Below are positions 27,471 to 36,760 of a stretch of DNA of 64,000 nt, one piece after another. The DNA is from Burkholderia metallica (GTDB lineage Bacteria > Pseudomonadota > Gammaproteobacteria > Burkholderiales > Burkholderiaceae), in contig NZ_CADFDB010000015.1 of NCBI RefSeq assembly GCF_902832845.1, positions 1-64,000 of the forward strand, read 5' to 3'. The notes beneath the pieces are model-generated. The model did no database searches. It saw only the letters and a list, made by a program, of their open reading frames with translations, and was not told the DNA's origin. Position 1 is the first letter of the stretch; each line of letters opens with the position of its first letter. Position numbers and translations under genes: made by a program.

Positions 27471-28138
27471 GAGCGGTCCTCAAGCACGTAGCCCATGCCG
27501 CGGATTGTATGGATGAGCTTCTTGTCGAACGAGTTGTCGATTTTTGCCCGCAAGCGCTTGATGGCCGCATCGACCACGTTCGTGTCGCTATCGAAATTCA
27601 TGTCCCAAATCTGGGAGGTGATGAAGGTGCGTGTGAGCACTTCGCCTTCGCGTTCGGCAAGGAGCTGCAACAGCGCGAACTCCTGTGCGGTCAGGTCGAT
27701 TCGGGTGTCGCCACGCCGGACCCGTCGCTTGATGAGGTCGACCTCGAGATCGGCGATCAGCAGCATTTCCCGCGCGTTCCGTGGTGCTCGCCGCAGCAGC
27801 GAGCGGATGCGGGCGAGGAACTCGGCATACGCAAAGGGCTTGGGCAGATAATCGTCGGCACCCAGCTCAAGGCCGGCCACCTTGTCCTCAACTGCCTCTC
27901 TGGCTGTCAACAGGAGCACCGGCGTTTGCTTCTGCTCCCGCAGACGCTTGAGGACCTCGAAACCGTCGAGTTCCGGCAGCATGACGTCAAGAACGACGAG
28001 GTCGAAGTTCTCGTGCAACGCGAGAAACAGGCCGTCCTTTCCGTTTTCGGCGACGTCGACCGTGTAGCTCGCTTCCATTAACCCCTTGCGGAGATAGGAC
28101 GCCATTTTCGGTTCGTCTTCGACTATAAGTATCCGCAT
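27467..28138 (-). CDS. copR: Copper response regulator (CopR/CusR-like)
   Basis: This 223-aa OmpR-type regulator has the receiver domain with Asp51 ([14 protein letters not shown]), the conserved [19 protein letters not shown] segment, and a winged helix ending [19 protein letters not shown] and [14 protein letters not shown]. It is divergent from the copper resistance genes that start at 28,481. A perfect palindrome in the gap between them is a good candidate for its binding site. Confidence 0.92.
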   Translation of the reverse strand: MRILIVEDEPKMASYLRKGLMEASYTVDVAENGKDGLFLALHENFDLVVLDVMLPELDGFEVLKRLREQKQTPVLLLTAREAVEDKVAGLELGADDYLPKPFAYAEFLARIRSLLRRAPRNAREMLLIADLEVDLIKRRVRRGDTRIDLTAQEFALLQLLAEREGEVLTRTFITSQIWDMNFDSDTNVVDAAIKRLRAKIDNSFDKKLIHTIRGMGYVLEDRS

Positions 28139-28227
28139 GGCTATGTCGTATGAATGTCGGGGGATGCGAGCGGTTAGTTTGATGCGTGGAGCTTACGGTG
28201 GTCCAGATGCGCGAAAAATGACGGCGA

Positions 28228-28245
28228 CATGACAAACTTGTCATG
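28228..28245. promoter_or_regulatory. Palindrome, likely CopR/CusR box
   Basis: CATGACAAACTTGTCATG is a perfect palindrome with a 2-base centre. It contains TGACAA-N2-TTGTCA, the core of the CusR/CopR box. It lies 90 bases upstream of copR and about 235 bases upstream of the divergent gene, so it could serve either direction. Confidence 0.75.
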
Positions 28246-28480
28246 TAACGGCATAAGCGTACCGTATCGGCACCGGTGTCGAAGGCGGTGGGCGCGCTCG
28301 GCCAGCCCCAATCCAGGGCCGCTCATGAAATTTTGGTCATTTTGTGGCCATGCCGTCGTCACCCATTCGACGATAAGCTGAACCCGTATGTCGTAACCGC
28401 GTGGCGAAACAGCCATCGGTTACACCCTGACACGTACTCGAACTTACAGCCTTAATCACCGCGTGCTAGACTCCGCTCCC

Positions 28481-28882
28481 ATGTCGTACTGGCGCAAACT
28501 CTTCATCGTCGTCTTGCTGGCACTGAGCCTTCCGGTTCAGTCGTTCGCGGCTATCTCGATGAAATGTGCTGCCGCGCATGCAGAAGCGGGGGAAGGCGCA
28601 ACCCCGCACGCGGAGCAGGCCACGCCAGCGCACCACCATGAAATGCATGGTGTGGCGCTCGCTGACGACGACCATCCCCCTCATCGCCATGGTAGCGGCC
28701 GCCACGCGCATTCGTGTTCCACTTGCGCGTCTTGTTGCTTTGGTACAGGACTGCCTGCGGTTCCCGCTATTGCCGTATCTACGGACGCTACCCGCGTCGC
28801 CATTCCCCTACCGTCTTCCGCCGGTGTTGTGTCGTTCCTGACCGACGGCATCGAACGACCTCCTCGCTACCTTCTCGTCTAG
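28481..28882 (+). CDS. CopL-like metal-binding envelope protein
   Basis: The 133-aa product begins MSYWRKLFIVVLLAL with a signal peptide, then a His-rich stretch (HHHEMHG and DDDHPPHRHGSGRHAH), a Cys cluster (CSTCASCC) and the C-terminal FLTDGIERPPR seen in CopL/DUF2946-type proteins. It probably binds copper in the periplasm or modulates expression of the cop genes. A GTG at 28,463 in the same frame would add six residues. It is first in the plus-strand copper gene run. Confidence 0.65.
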   Translation: MSYWRKLFIVVLLALSLPVQSFAAISMKCAAAHAEAGEGATPHAEQATPAHHHEMHGVALADDDHPPHRHGSGRHAHSCSTCASCCFGTGLPAVPAIAVSTDATRVAIPLPSSAGVVSFLTDGIERPPRYLLV

Positions 28883-28967
28883 TTCTCCATCGCGGTCAAT
28901 GACCTGCGATGTGTCATCCGTACTGGCGGTCGTGGACCCGCCAGGTGACTCACGACGAGAAAAACCT

Positions 28968-29267
28968 ATGCGATTGATCACTGCAGCGCTGCTGAGCGCG
29001 GCGGCTACCTGGCCGGCGCTCGCGCACGCCACGACAACAATTCCTGACCCGACGGACGCCGCAGCCTCCGTGCCGGCGGTTACCGTCCCATCCGCGTTCG
29101 AGGGATATCGCCCCTATAGCGACGCGGATACCCCGACCTGGCAGCAACTGAATCAGGCCGTCCAGGGCAAACCTGTCATGGGCGGCATGAAGCACGGTGG
29201 CACGCCGACCCAGCCGGCCGGCAACAACCATTCGAACCACTCGATGCACGGGGAACCCGCCAAATGA
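28968..29267 (+). CDS. Small exported protein of the copper operon
   Basis: The 99-aa product has a signal peptide (MRLITAALLSAAATWPALAHA) and a methionine- and histidine-containing tail (GGMKHGG and NHSNHSMHG) that could bind copper. Function unknown. The ATG at 28,968 is chosen over the longer frame from 28,899 because it gives a clean signal peptide. Its stop overlaps the start of the TolC-like gene (ATGA), so the two are coupled. Confidence 0.65.
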   Translation: MRLITAALLSAAATWPALAHATTTIPDPTDAAASVPAVTVPSAFEGYRPYSDADTPTWQQLNQAVQGKPVMGGMKHGGTPTQPAGNNHSNHSMHGEPAK

Positions 29268-30769
29268 TGCGACGATTCGTTTCTACTCGAATGGGGGCAG
29301 TAATCGCCGTCGTCGTGTTTCTCGCCGGGTGCACGACGTTCTCCAGGGACGGCGGGTTCAATACGGTGTCGTCGACTGCCAGGGAGCGGCTTGGCAAGGA
29401 CGCCGTGATCGTCAAGACGGACGCCGACCGCGACGCTACGGCGAAACGAACGCAGGAACTGCTGTCGAAACCGCTCAACATGGACGATGCTGTCCAGGTC
29501 GCGTTGCTGAATAACCGCGGTCTTCAGGCTTCCTATGCTGAACTGGGGCTATCAGAAGCCGACCTCGTACAGGCTGGTCGCCTTCCGAATCCCGGTTTCA
29601 CGTTTAGCCGGACGCGCGCAGGCAACGGCGACCTGAATATCGGCCGCACGTTCTCGGCGAACGTTCTCAGCATCCTGACGTTGCCGTTCGCTGCACATAT
29701 CGAGGGGCGTCGCTTCGAGCAGACGAAGCTCGAGACCGCCGACGCCATGCTCAAGGTGGCGGCCGAGACTCGCCGCGCCTACGTCAACGCGGTGGCTGCC
29801 GAGCAGGCGGCCAGGTACGCGGAGCAGGTGAAAGACTCGGCGGATGCCGGCGCGGAATTGGCTTCGCGCATGCGTCAGGCCGGGAACTTCAGCAAGCTCG
29901 ATTACGCACGCGAGCAGGCTTTCTATGCGGATTCGGTCGCGCAGTCTGCCAAGGCGCGCCAACAAGCGGTGGCTGCACGCGAGAAGCTGACGCGAACCAT
30001 GGGGCTGTGGGGCCTGGGCACTCAGTACACACTGCCGGACCGCTTGCCTGACCTGCCGAAGGAGCGGCCGGACCTCAAGGACGTAGAGAGCTTCGCGATG
30101 CAGAACCGTCTAGACATTCAGGCGGCAAAACTGCAGACACAGGGCGTTGCGTCGTCACTGGGACTCAGCAAGGCCACGCGCTTCATCAATGCCCTCGATG
30201 TCGGTTATCTGAACAACTATGAGACCGACAAGGGGCATGAGCACGGCTACGAAATCAGCGTCGAGATTCCGCTCTTCGATTGGGGTAGTGCCAAGGTTGC
30301 TCGCGCCGAAGCGATCTACATGCAGTCAGCGAACCGGCTCGCCCAGGCGGCAATTGACGCACGTTCCGAGGTCCGCGAATCGTATTCGGCATACGTCACC
30401 AGCTACGACGTCGCGAAGCATTATCGCGATGAAGTCGTGCCGCTTCGCAAGACCATTTCTGACGAGCTGATGCTTCGATACAACGGCATGCTTGCCAGCG
30501 TTTTCGAGCTGCTCGCAGATTCCCGCGATCAGGTAGGGGCAGTCAACGGCTACATCGATGCGTTGAAGGATTACTGGCTGGCGGAAACGGACCTTCAGCA
30601 GGCGGTTGGCGGCCGTCTGCCGCAAGCCGGCGACAGACAGGCGTTGAAAGAACCGTCACAAAAGGGACCGGTTGCGAAAAGCGCCCCAAGCGCAGCGCAG
30701 CCCGTATCACAATCGACGGCAGCTCCCGCGGCGCAACCTGTGCCGGCAATGAATTCGGAAGGTAAATAA
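29264..30769 (+). CDS. TolC/CusC-like outer-membrane efflux lipoprotein
   Basis: This 501-aa protein has a lipobox (FLAGC), an N-terminal region with MDDAVQVALLNNRGLQASYAE, and the duplicated helical architecture of outer-membrane factors (second half ...IPLFDWGSAKVARAEA). The C-terminus is an Ala/Pro/Ser-rich tail. Outer-membrane factors form the exit duct of tripartite pumps. No inner-membrane RND pump or adaptor is encoded nearby, so it must pair with another system or act with the multicopper oxidase next to it. Confidence 0.82.
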   Translation: MMRRFVSTRMGAVIAVVVFLAGCTTFSRDGGFNTVSSTARERLGKDAVIVKTDADRDATAKRTQELLSKPLNMDDAVQVALLNNRGLQASYAELGLSEADLVQAGRLPNPGFTFSRTRAGNGDLNIGRTFSANVLSILTLPFAAHIEGRRFEQTKLETADAMLKVAAETRRAYVNAVAAEQAARYAEQVKDSADAGAELASRMRQAGNFSKLDYAREQAFYADSVAQSAKARQQAVAAREKLTRTMGLWGLGTQYTLPDRLPDLPKERPDLKDVESFAMQNRLDIQAAKLQTQGVASSLGLSKATRFINALDVGYLNNYETDKGHEHGYEISVEIPLFDWGSAKVARAEAIYMQSANRLAQAAIDARSEVRESYSAYVTSYDVAKHYRDEVVPLRKTISDELMLRYNGMLASVFELLADSRDQVGAVNGYIDALKDYWLAETDLQQAVGGRLPQAGDRQALKEPSQKGPVAKSAPSAAQPVSQSTAAPAAQPVPAMNSEGK

Positions 30770-30770
30770 C

Positions 30771-32066
30771 ATGGTGTCCCGTCGAAAATTTCTCAGCGGC
30801 TCGGGGGCAGCGCTCATGGGTGCTGCAATGGTCAGCAAAGCTGGCGCCGCGTCGTTGCCCGAGGCGCCGACCATGGCGACAGCCACCACGCAACCGCCGC
30901 TCGTACCACCGAACGGTCGCCCTTACACACCGGTCACGACGCTGAACGGCTGGACGCTGCCCTGGCGTATGAAGAACGGCTGGAAGGAATTCCATCTGAC
31001 GGCCGAACCCGTCGTGCGCGAGATGGCGCCGGGCATGAAGGCCAATCTCTGGGGCTATAACGGGCAATCGCCCGGCCCGACCATCGAGGCCGTCGAAGGC
31101 GACAAGGTTCGCATCTTCGTCACGAACAAACTGCCGGAGCACACGACGGTCCACTGGCACGGCATGCTGCTGCCGTGTGGCATGGACGGCGTCGGCGGTC
31201 TCACGCAACCGCACATCCCCCCGGGCAAGACCTTCGTCTACGAGTTCCAGCTCGAGAAGCACGGCACGTTCATGTATCACCCGCACGCCGACGAGATGAC
31301 GCAAATGGCAATGGGGATGATGGGCCTATTCATCGTGCATCCGAAGGATCGCAGTGTGATGCCGGTCGATCGGGACTTCGTGTTCCTGCTTGCCGCGTAT
31401 GACATCGATCCGGGCAGCTACACACCGCGCGTCAATGAAATGACGGACTTCAACATGTGGACGTTCAACTCGCGCGTGTTCCCGGGTATCGACTCGATGC
31501 CGGTACGTGCCGGCGACCGCGTGCGTATCCGTTTCGGCAACCTGACGATGACGAATCACCCGATTCACCTGCACGGCTACAGCTTCGAGGTCGCGGGCAC
31601 CGACGGCGGCTGGATTCCGCCGGCGGCGCGCTGGCCAGAAGTGACTGCCGATGTCGCTGTGGGGCAGATGCGTGCCATTGAGTTCACCGCGAACCGGCCC
31701 GGTGACTGGGCATTCCATTGTCACAAGTCGCACCACACGATGAATGCGATGGGGCATCAGGTTCCGAACCTGATCGGTGTGCCGCAGAAGGATCTCGCGA
31801 AGCGCATCAACAAGCTGGTGCCGGATTACATGGCAATGGGCAGTACTGGCGGTGCGATGGGCGAGATGGAGATGCCGTTGCCTGACAACACGCTGCCGAT
31901 GATGACGGGCACCGGGCCGTTCGGGCCGCTGGAAATGGGCGGCATGTTCACGGTCGTGAAGGTGCGTCATGGCCTCGGCCGGAATGATTACCGCGACCCG
32001 GGCTGGTTCAAGCACCCGAAGGGCACCGTGGCCTACGAATACACCGGCGAACTGCCGGATAGCTGA
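30771..32066 (+). CDS. Periplasmic multicopper oxidase
   Basis: The 431-aa protein has a twin-arginine-type start (MVSRRKFLSGSGAA) and the four copper-site motifs in order: TVHWHGML, MYHPHADEM, HPIHLHGYSF and HCHKSHHTMNAM. It oxidises Cu(I) to less toxic Cu(II) in the periplasm. It starts one base after the TolC-like gene's stop. It has a Met-rich C-terminal part (GEMEMPLP, LPMMTG). It is distinct from the multicopper oxidase at 35,174-36,688. Confidence 0.9.
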   Translation: MVSRRKFLSGSGAALMGAAMVSKAGAASLPEAPTMATATTQPPLVPPNGRPYTPVTTLNGWTLPWRMKNGWKEFHLTAEPVVREMAPGMKANLWGYNGQSPGPTIEAVEGDKVRIFVTNKLPEHTTVHWHGMLLPCGMDGVGGLTQPHIPPGKTFVYEFQLEKHGTFMYHPHADEMTQMAMGMMGLFIVHPKDRSVMPVDRDFVFLLAAYDIDPGSYTPRVNEMTDFNMWTFNSRVFPGIDSMPVRAGDRVRIRFGNLTMTNHPIHLHGYSFEVAGTDGGWIPPAARWPEVTADVAVGQMRAIEFTANRPGDWAFHCHKSHHTMNAMGHQVPNLIGVPQKDLAKRINKLVPDYMAMGSTGGAMGEMEMPLPDNTLPMMTGTGPFGPLEMGGMFTVVKVRHGLGRNDYRDPGWFKHPKGTVAYEYTGELPDS

Positions 32067-32129
32067 ATTGCACACGGTCGGGCATGACCCGACCATCAAT
32101 TTCATTACCTCAACCTTGGAGAAAACACG

Positions 32130-32477
32130 ATGAAAAAGGCAATTGTTTCGATTGTGATGGGCTGTGCGCTGATCGTTTCCGCTGGCGCGTACGCCGCAGG
32201 CGACATGAGCAATATGGACATGAGCGGTGGCGCGAAACAAAGCACCGATGCAAAAAACAGCATGTCGCACGGCGAAATCAAGAAGGTCGATACCGCTAAC
32301 GGCAAGCTGACTATCAAGCACGGCCCGCTCGAGAATCTCGGCATGGAAGGCATGACGATGGCCTTCAAGGTCAAGGATCCGGCGATGCTGTCGGAGGTGA
32401 AGGTTGGCGACAAGATTGACTTTGTTGCCGAGGAAGTGAACGGCGCGCTGACCGTGGTGAAACTCCAGAAGCAGTAA
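32130..32477 (+). CDS. CusF-like periplasmic copper-binding protein
   Basis: The 115-aa product has a signal peptide (ending GAYAAG), a Met-rich linker (MSNMDMSGG) and the CusF-type fold with GEIKKVDTANGKLTIKHGP and LGMEGMTMAFKVKD, which contains the methionines and histidine that bind Cu(I) in CusF. It would hand periplasmic copper to an efflux or oxidase partner. GGAG lies upstream of the ATG. Confidence 0.85.
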   Translation: MKKAIVSIVMGCALIVSAGAYAAGDMSNMDMSGGAKQSTDAKNSMSHGEIKKVDTANGKLTIKHGPLENLGMEGMTMAFKVKDPAMLSEVKVGDKIDFVAEEVNGALTVVKLQKQ

Positions 32478-32540
32478 AGGCAACTGGCGAGGCGCGCATC
32501 TTTCGCGTCCTCACCTCGACGACTCGATACGAGCAAGAAC

Positions 32541-32915
32541 ATGATGACTCTCACTCTTAGGAAATTGGCCGGCCTCGCCGCGGCTGGCGCTATCGCACTC
32601 GTGCCTGTCGCGGCATGGGCTCACGGCAAGCTGGAAATGGCCGTCCCGGCATCGGGCGCTACCGTCGACGTGGCGCCGGACGCGCTGCATCTTACGTTCA
32701 ACGAAGACCTGGAAGCGAACTTCAGCACGATCAAGATCGCCGACGCGAGTGGCACTCCGGTCACCAAGGAAAAGGCCAAGGTTGATGCGTCCAATCCGCG
32801 CGTCATGACTCTTGCCGTGCCCAAGCTTGCATCGGGTGCCTACACGGTCCAGTGGGCGGTGATGACCGCCGATGCACACAAGACCAAAGGCACGTACACG
32901 TTCAAGGTGAAGTGA
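32541..32915 (+). CDS. copC: CopC, periplasmic copper-binding protein
   Basis: The 124-aa product has a signal peptide followed by the mature N-terminus HGKLEMAVPASGATV, whose first histidine is the CopC copper ligand, and the cupredoxin-like core ending SGAYTVQWAVMTADAHKTKGT with further ligands (Asp, His). It binds Cu(II) and works with CopD. Its stop overlaps the copD start (TGATG). Confidence 0.92.
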   Translation: MMTLTLRKLAGLAAAGAIALVPVAAWAHGKLEMAVPASGATVDVAPDALHLTFNEDLEANFSTIKIADASGTPVTKEKAKVDASNPRVMTLAVPKLASGAYTVQWAVMTADAHKTKGTYTFKVK

Positions 32916-33856
32916 TGAACGAAGGGTTCCTCGGCATCCTGCGACTGGTATCTGTGGCCATCCAGAACGTCGGTTTTGCCATCGTCGTGGGTGCACTGCT
33001 CAGTAGCCAATGGCTCGCACGCGGTGAGTCGACCTGGCAAGACCGAGTGGGCCGACGGCTCGTCGCGACGCTTCGGGCCGCATCCATCGTCTCGCTGCTG
33101 GCGAGCGCGCTTTCGTTCTGGGCGCATTGCGCGCTGATGAGCGATTCGACCTTGCTGGATGCCGGTCCAGCCGTATGGTCAATGCTTGCAGGAACCGGTT
33201 TTGGGCATGCATGGCTGGTTGGCGCGTTCTTTACGCTCTGTATCGCCGTACTGTCGTTACTGCGGTCGGGAAACGAAACGCGCTTCCCGTTCGTGATGTG
33301 GGTCGCATTGGCAGGCGTAGCGCTTGCGCGCAGTAACGGCGGACATCCAGTGGATACGGGGCTGTTCAGCCTGCCCGTCTGGGTGGACTGGTTGCATCTG
33401 CTCGCCATCAGCGCGTGGGTTGGCCTTGTGCTGGTGACGACTTACGTCGTCATGCCGCGCCTACTTGATGCACCGGGAAGCGAACGGCAGATGAGTGCAT
33501 CTTTCGTGCAATCGCTGTCCGACGCGTCGACCTACGCGCTGGTTGTGCTATTCAGCACTGGCGCCTACAACGGATGGAGAGGCGTCAATGTTCCCGCCAA
33601 TCTGCTGGAGTCGACCTACGGGCAAGTGCTCATGCTCAAGCTTGCGCTCGTACTGGTCGCTGCGGCACTCGGCGGACACAATCGCTTCTTCGAGATGCCG
33701 ACGCTCATGTCGACACTGAAAAATCCGTCGAAGGCCGTGCCGAGCGGGCCGCTTCGCCGATTTGGCATGGTGCTGCATGTGGAATCCCTCGTGCTGCTGA
33801 GCGTGCTGATGGTGGCCGCCGTGCTGGTCTCGAGTCCGCTGCCAGGAACAACGTAA
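32915..33856 (+). CDS. copD: CopD, inner-membrane copper resistance protein
   Basis: The 313-aa protein has about eight hydrophobic segments and the CopD pattern, including WVDWLHLLAISAWVGLVLV and conserved histidines in lipid-facing positions. It is thought to move copper across the inner membrane with CopC. The start at 32,915 overlaps the copC stop by one base. A longer in-frame version from 32,852 would lie inside copC. It is the last gene before a terminator. Confidence 0.9.
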   Translation: MNEGFLGILRLVSVAIQNVGFAIVVGALLSSQWLARGESTWQDRVGRRLVATLRAASIVSLLASALSFWAHCALMSDSTLLDAGPAVWSMLAGTGFGHAWLVGAFFTLCIAVLSLLRSGNETRFPFVMWVALAGVALARSNGGHPVDTGLFSLPVWVDWLHLLAISAWVGLVLVTTYVVMPRLLDAPGSERQMSASFVQSLSDASTYALVVLFSTGAYNGWRGVNVPANLLESTYGQVLMLKLALVLVAAALGGHNRFFEMPTLMSTLKNPSKAVPSGPLRRFGMVLHVESLVLLSVLMVAAVLVSSPLPGTT

Positions 33857-33937
33857 TCGACACACCTTTATCGTCCGTCCACGCAGGTGGTTCGCCCACG
33901 CAGATTTTTTGTTCTCGTGCGGCGACCATCTCTTGCA

Positions 33938-33967
33938 AGCCCGGCTGATTGGCCGGGCTCTTTTTTT
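33938..33967 (+). terminator. Rho-independent terminator after copD
   Basis: AGCCCGGC, a 6-base loop and GCCGGGCT form an 8-bp stem followed by C and seven T residues. It ends the plus-strand copper operon. Confidence 0.88.
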
Positions 33968-34017
33968 GCACGCGCATTTCGCGCCTTCGGGCGGGGCATT
34001 TGATGATGACCGCGACG

Positions 34018-34031
34018 TGACCAAACGGTCA
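34018..34031. promoter_or_regulatory. Inverted repeat TGACC-N4-GGTCA before the DUF4148 gene
   Basis: TGACCAAACGGTCA resembles a variant of the TGACAA-N2-TTGTCA box at 28,228. It lies 94 bases upstream of the gene at 34,126. A second CopR-controlled promoter is possible. Confidence 0.4.
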
Positions 34032-34125
34032 TTGTCATGTCACGGCTCAATCAGGGCCACCTCTCCAGAATGTGTCTCATCGGAGTCGCACATGGCGGCT
34101 CCACGTTTCGCAACGGAGAGAAAAC

Positions 34126-34458
34126 ATGAATATTCGAATGGTCGCTGCCATTGTTGTCGCCGCATCTGCTGCCACGTCGGCTTTTGCCGATGCCGGCCAC
34201 AGCTATCCCAACGTTGCTCAAAACAGCAATCCCGTGTCGAACACTGCCGCTGTGCCGCCGGCTTCGGCGGTGAGCCAATCCGGGAACCCGACTTCGCAGG
34301 GCAAGACCCGAGAGCAGGTCCGGCAAGAACTGATTCAGGCCTGGCACGACGGGCTGTTGCCGACGAGCAGGCACGACTACCCGCCGAGCCCGGCAACCAT
34401 AGCCCGCAACAAGGAACTGCATCACCGCTTCGAAGCGAAATGGGCGGCCCAGCATTGA
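34126..34458 (+). CDS. DUF4148 exported small protein
   Basis: The 110-aa product has a signal peptide (to AFADAGHSY) and the DUF4148 segment KTREQVRQELIQAWHDGLLP followed by HDYPPSPATIARNKELHHRF. DUF4148 proteins are frequent in Burkholderia; function unknown. GGAGAG lies just upstream of the ATG at 34,126. The upstream dyad and location in the copper island suggest metal-linked expression. Confidence 0.82.
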   Translation: MNIRMVAAIVVAASAATSAFADAGHSYPNVAQNSNPVSNTAAVPPASAVSQSGNPTSQGKTREQVRQELIQAWHDGLLPTSRHDYPPSPATIARNKELHHRFEAKWAAQH

Positions 34459-34574
34459 CGAATTCCGCGCTCATGTCGAGGTGGTAGCGCGGAGCCTGCT
34501 CTCGTCCGCCGCCTCCTATTCATCGGCGTGCCTGACACGGACACGTTGCGAGAACCCACCTTCCGGAGCCCAAC

Positions 34575-34775
34575 ATGAAACCATTCGGCCAGGTTGCAGA
34601 TTACTCTGCAGTGACACTTGCTACCTTGCTTGTCCTTGGTGGCTGTACACATCTGGCGGCCCGGACTGCAGAGGCGCCTGGAGACCCATCGAAGACACAG
34701 AGTGCCATCAGGCTGCCGAAGTCTTATCCCTGCCAAAACCTTCACGTCAAACCACCGAACTGTCCTCTGCGCTGA
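34575..34775 (+). CDS. Small unknown lipoprotein
   Basis: The 66-aa product has a hydrophobic segment and lipobox (LATLLVLGGC), then a short tail with SYPCQNLHVKPPNCPLR. Function unknown. GGAGCCC precedes the ATG by about 8 bases. It is the last plus-strand gene in the copper region. Confidence 0.55.
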   Translation: MKPFGQVADYSAVTLATLLVLGGCTHLAARTAEAPGDPSKTQSAIRLPKSYPCQNLHVKPPNCPLR

Positions 34776-35173
34776 GGTCTCCATTAAGACGGCATCCAGA
34801 AAGCCTGCGGGATCGGGCGTGACGGCAAACGGAACTGGCCGCGCTGCGCGCCTGGTACGCGAGTTGCGCGGCGCGGGAGCCCGTCGTCCGCGACACGCAG
34901 CGACTTGCATTTGACAACGGCCGTACTTGCATTGAGCGACCTGTGCTTGCGCGAGCGTGACGTGCTCACATTATCTGCAACTGACGCAGATCGTGTCGGA
35001 AACCAGTGTCGGAAACCAGGAACGCTAACCCGGTTCGGCATGAAAACACGGGAACACCTGTTGCTGGTTCGGTCAGCCTGGTGACGGATTGGAAGGGAAA
35101 GGAATTCCGCTTCCGTTCAGCGGTCCGGCTGTTCCAAAAACTACGAGGCAAGCCCGTGTAGCCCGACCGACTG
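34776..35173. other. Gene-poor spacer with an integrase-like relic
   Basis: No gene is supported. At about 34,832-34,860 the plus strand encodes ELAALRAWYA, identical to residues near the N-terminus of the integrase at 41,035, and then diverges, so a small fragment of a related integrase may be present. The rest contains stop codons in all frames except short stretches such as TDWKGKEFRFRSAVRLFQK just before 35,160. Confidence 0.45.
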
Positions 35174-36688
35174 TCAAACGTAAGCCACTTCGGTGATCAT
35201 GCCGGACTCCATGTGATAGAGATTGTGACAATGCATCAGCCATCGGCCGGCATTGTTGGCATCGAACGCCAGGGTGACCTTTGCCATCGGCGGGACATGC
35301 ACCGTGTCACGCAGCGCCCCCGAGAACGCCTTGCCATTGAGCGCGACGATCTGAAAGTGGTGACCGTGCAGGTGCATGGGATGGGCCATCATCGTGGTGT
35401 TCTGGAACGTGATGGCTACCCGCTGCCCGCTGCTTATTTTCACCGTGTCGCGATTGTCCCAGCCCTTATGGTTGATTCCCCACGTGTAAGGCTGCATCGA
35501 ACCGGTCAGCATCAGCACGGAATGCGAATCGACGGGACGGTCCGCCAACGGCCTGAGTGCAGACAATCGCAATTCCTGATCGAAGCTCACTGGTCCAGCG
35601 GAGGCTGTCGCCATACCGGCGATCTTGCCGACATTGACGCCGTTGGAGGCGAGAATAATGCCCGTCTGTTGTCGGGCTCCTTCCCGTACTGCCAGAATCG
35701 GCCAGGCTCCGGTCCCGTTGGGCAGGTCAACGAGAATATCAATCCGCTGGGCCATCGCCAAACCAAAGCGGCTGCCTGTCAGCGGCTGCACGGCGTTGCC
35801 ATCGACCGCCGCGACCGTACCTTGCAACGAGCCGAGGTCAATGTGGAAATTCGTGGACGAAGCGCCGTTGATGATACGCAAGCGAACTCTTCCGCTTTGC
35901 TCGACCCGGATGATTTCCGGGTCGTCGAGCGTGCGGCCGTTGGCGAGATAGGCATCGAAGTCGACATCGTTAAGATCCATTTTCATGCCTGGCATGTGAC
36001 CTGGCATGTGACCCGGCATGCTGCTGCCGGCCATACCCCCCATGCCGGGCATACGCGCCATGCTGCGGGGCGTTTCGCCCGACTTCTGACCCGTCATGGC
36101 CCCCATCGAGTCGGCCTTGCCCTTTTGCAGGTCTGCGAATACTTCGGCGGGATCGCGGAACAGGAAATCCTCCAGGAAGATCGTCACCTCCTGGCGGTCG
36201 GCCCGGACCTCATCGGCCGTGCGCACGATCAAAGGGGCAGCCAGCAGTTTCTGATGCTGGAACCCGTGATGGGAATGCATCCAGTAGGTGCCGGGGCGCG
36301 CGGCAAAATCATATGCTCGTCGCTCGCCTGGCTGAAGCGCCGGCACGCCGAACTGGCTTACGCCGTCCTGATCAGACGGAGGGGTCTGCCCGTGCCAGTG
36401 GACAATGGTAGGTTCGTGCAGGCGGTTGTCCAGCTCCACGGCAAAGCGTTCGCCCGGGTTGAGGAACAGGCCGCGCGTGCCGTCCGGCTGATGCAGCCCA
36501 TACACCGTCGCGGCACGGCCGTTGACCTCAATCGAACGGGTGTCGACAACAAGACGACGCGACGTACGGCTCACATTTCCGTTCGCGACTTCTTTTGAAC
36601 CGCTGGAGGGCCATTCTGCGCATCCGGTTAGCACGGCCGTGGCGGCGGCAGCGGAGGTCAGCAGGAATTTGCGGCGAGATAGCGACAT
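35174..36688 (-). CDS. Multicopper oxidase, CopA type
   Basis: The 504-aa protein has a twin-arginine start (MSLSRRKFLLTSAAAA) with a following cysteine (LTGC) that may lipidate it. The copper motifs are IVHWHGQTPP, MHSHHGFQ, HPMHLHGHHF and MHCHNLYHMESGM. A Met/Gly/His-rich insert (about residues 208-235, with repeated MPGHMPG) is typical of copper-oxidising members. It is the last gene of the cueR-copZ-ATPase series on the minus strand, 72 bases after the ATPase. Confidence 0.9.
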   Translation of the reverse strand: MSLSRRKFLLTSAAAATAVLTGCAEWPSSGSKEVANGNVSRTSRRLVVDTRSIEVNGRAATVYGLHQPDGTRGLFLNPGERFAVELDNRLHEPTIVHWHGQTPPSDQDGVSQFGVPALQPGERRAYDFAARPGTYWMHSHHGFQHQKLLAAPLIVRTADEVRADRQEVTIFLEDFLFRDPAEVFADLQKGKADSMGAMTGQKSGETPRSMARMPGMGGMAGSSMPGHMPGHMPGMKMDLNDVDFDAYLANGRTLDDPEIIRVEQSGRVRLRIINGASSTNFHIDLGSLQGTVAAVDGNAVQPLTGSRFGLAMAQRIDILVDLPNGTGAWPILAVREGARQQTGIILASNGVNVGKIAGMATASAGPVSFDQELRLSALRPLADRPVDSHSVLMLTGSMQPYTWGINHKGWDNRDTVKISSGQRVAITFQNTTMMAHPMHLHGHHFQIVALNGKAFSGALRDTVHVPPMAKVTLAFDANNAGRWLMHCHNLYHMESGMITEVAYV

Positions 36689-36760
36689 GGGGTGCCCCTG
36701 GTTTCATGGGTTACGTTCATGACCGCAGCGGTCAATACCGCCGGTTTCATCTGCGAAAAG

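Noticed and set aside
32852-32914. Longer copD start inside copC
   Set aside because: The extra residues are a shadow of copC; the TGATG overlap at 32,915 gives the normal CopD N-terminus.
36685-36720. GGGGTGCCCC before the multicopper oxidase gene as the missing left end of the relic Tn3-type transposon
   Set aside because: Only the first nine bases match the relic repeats; the AAGAAACGGA core is absent, and the site coincides with the upstream region of a gene.
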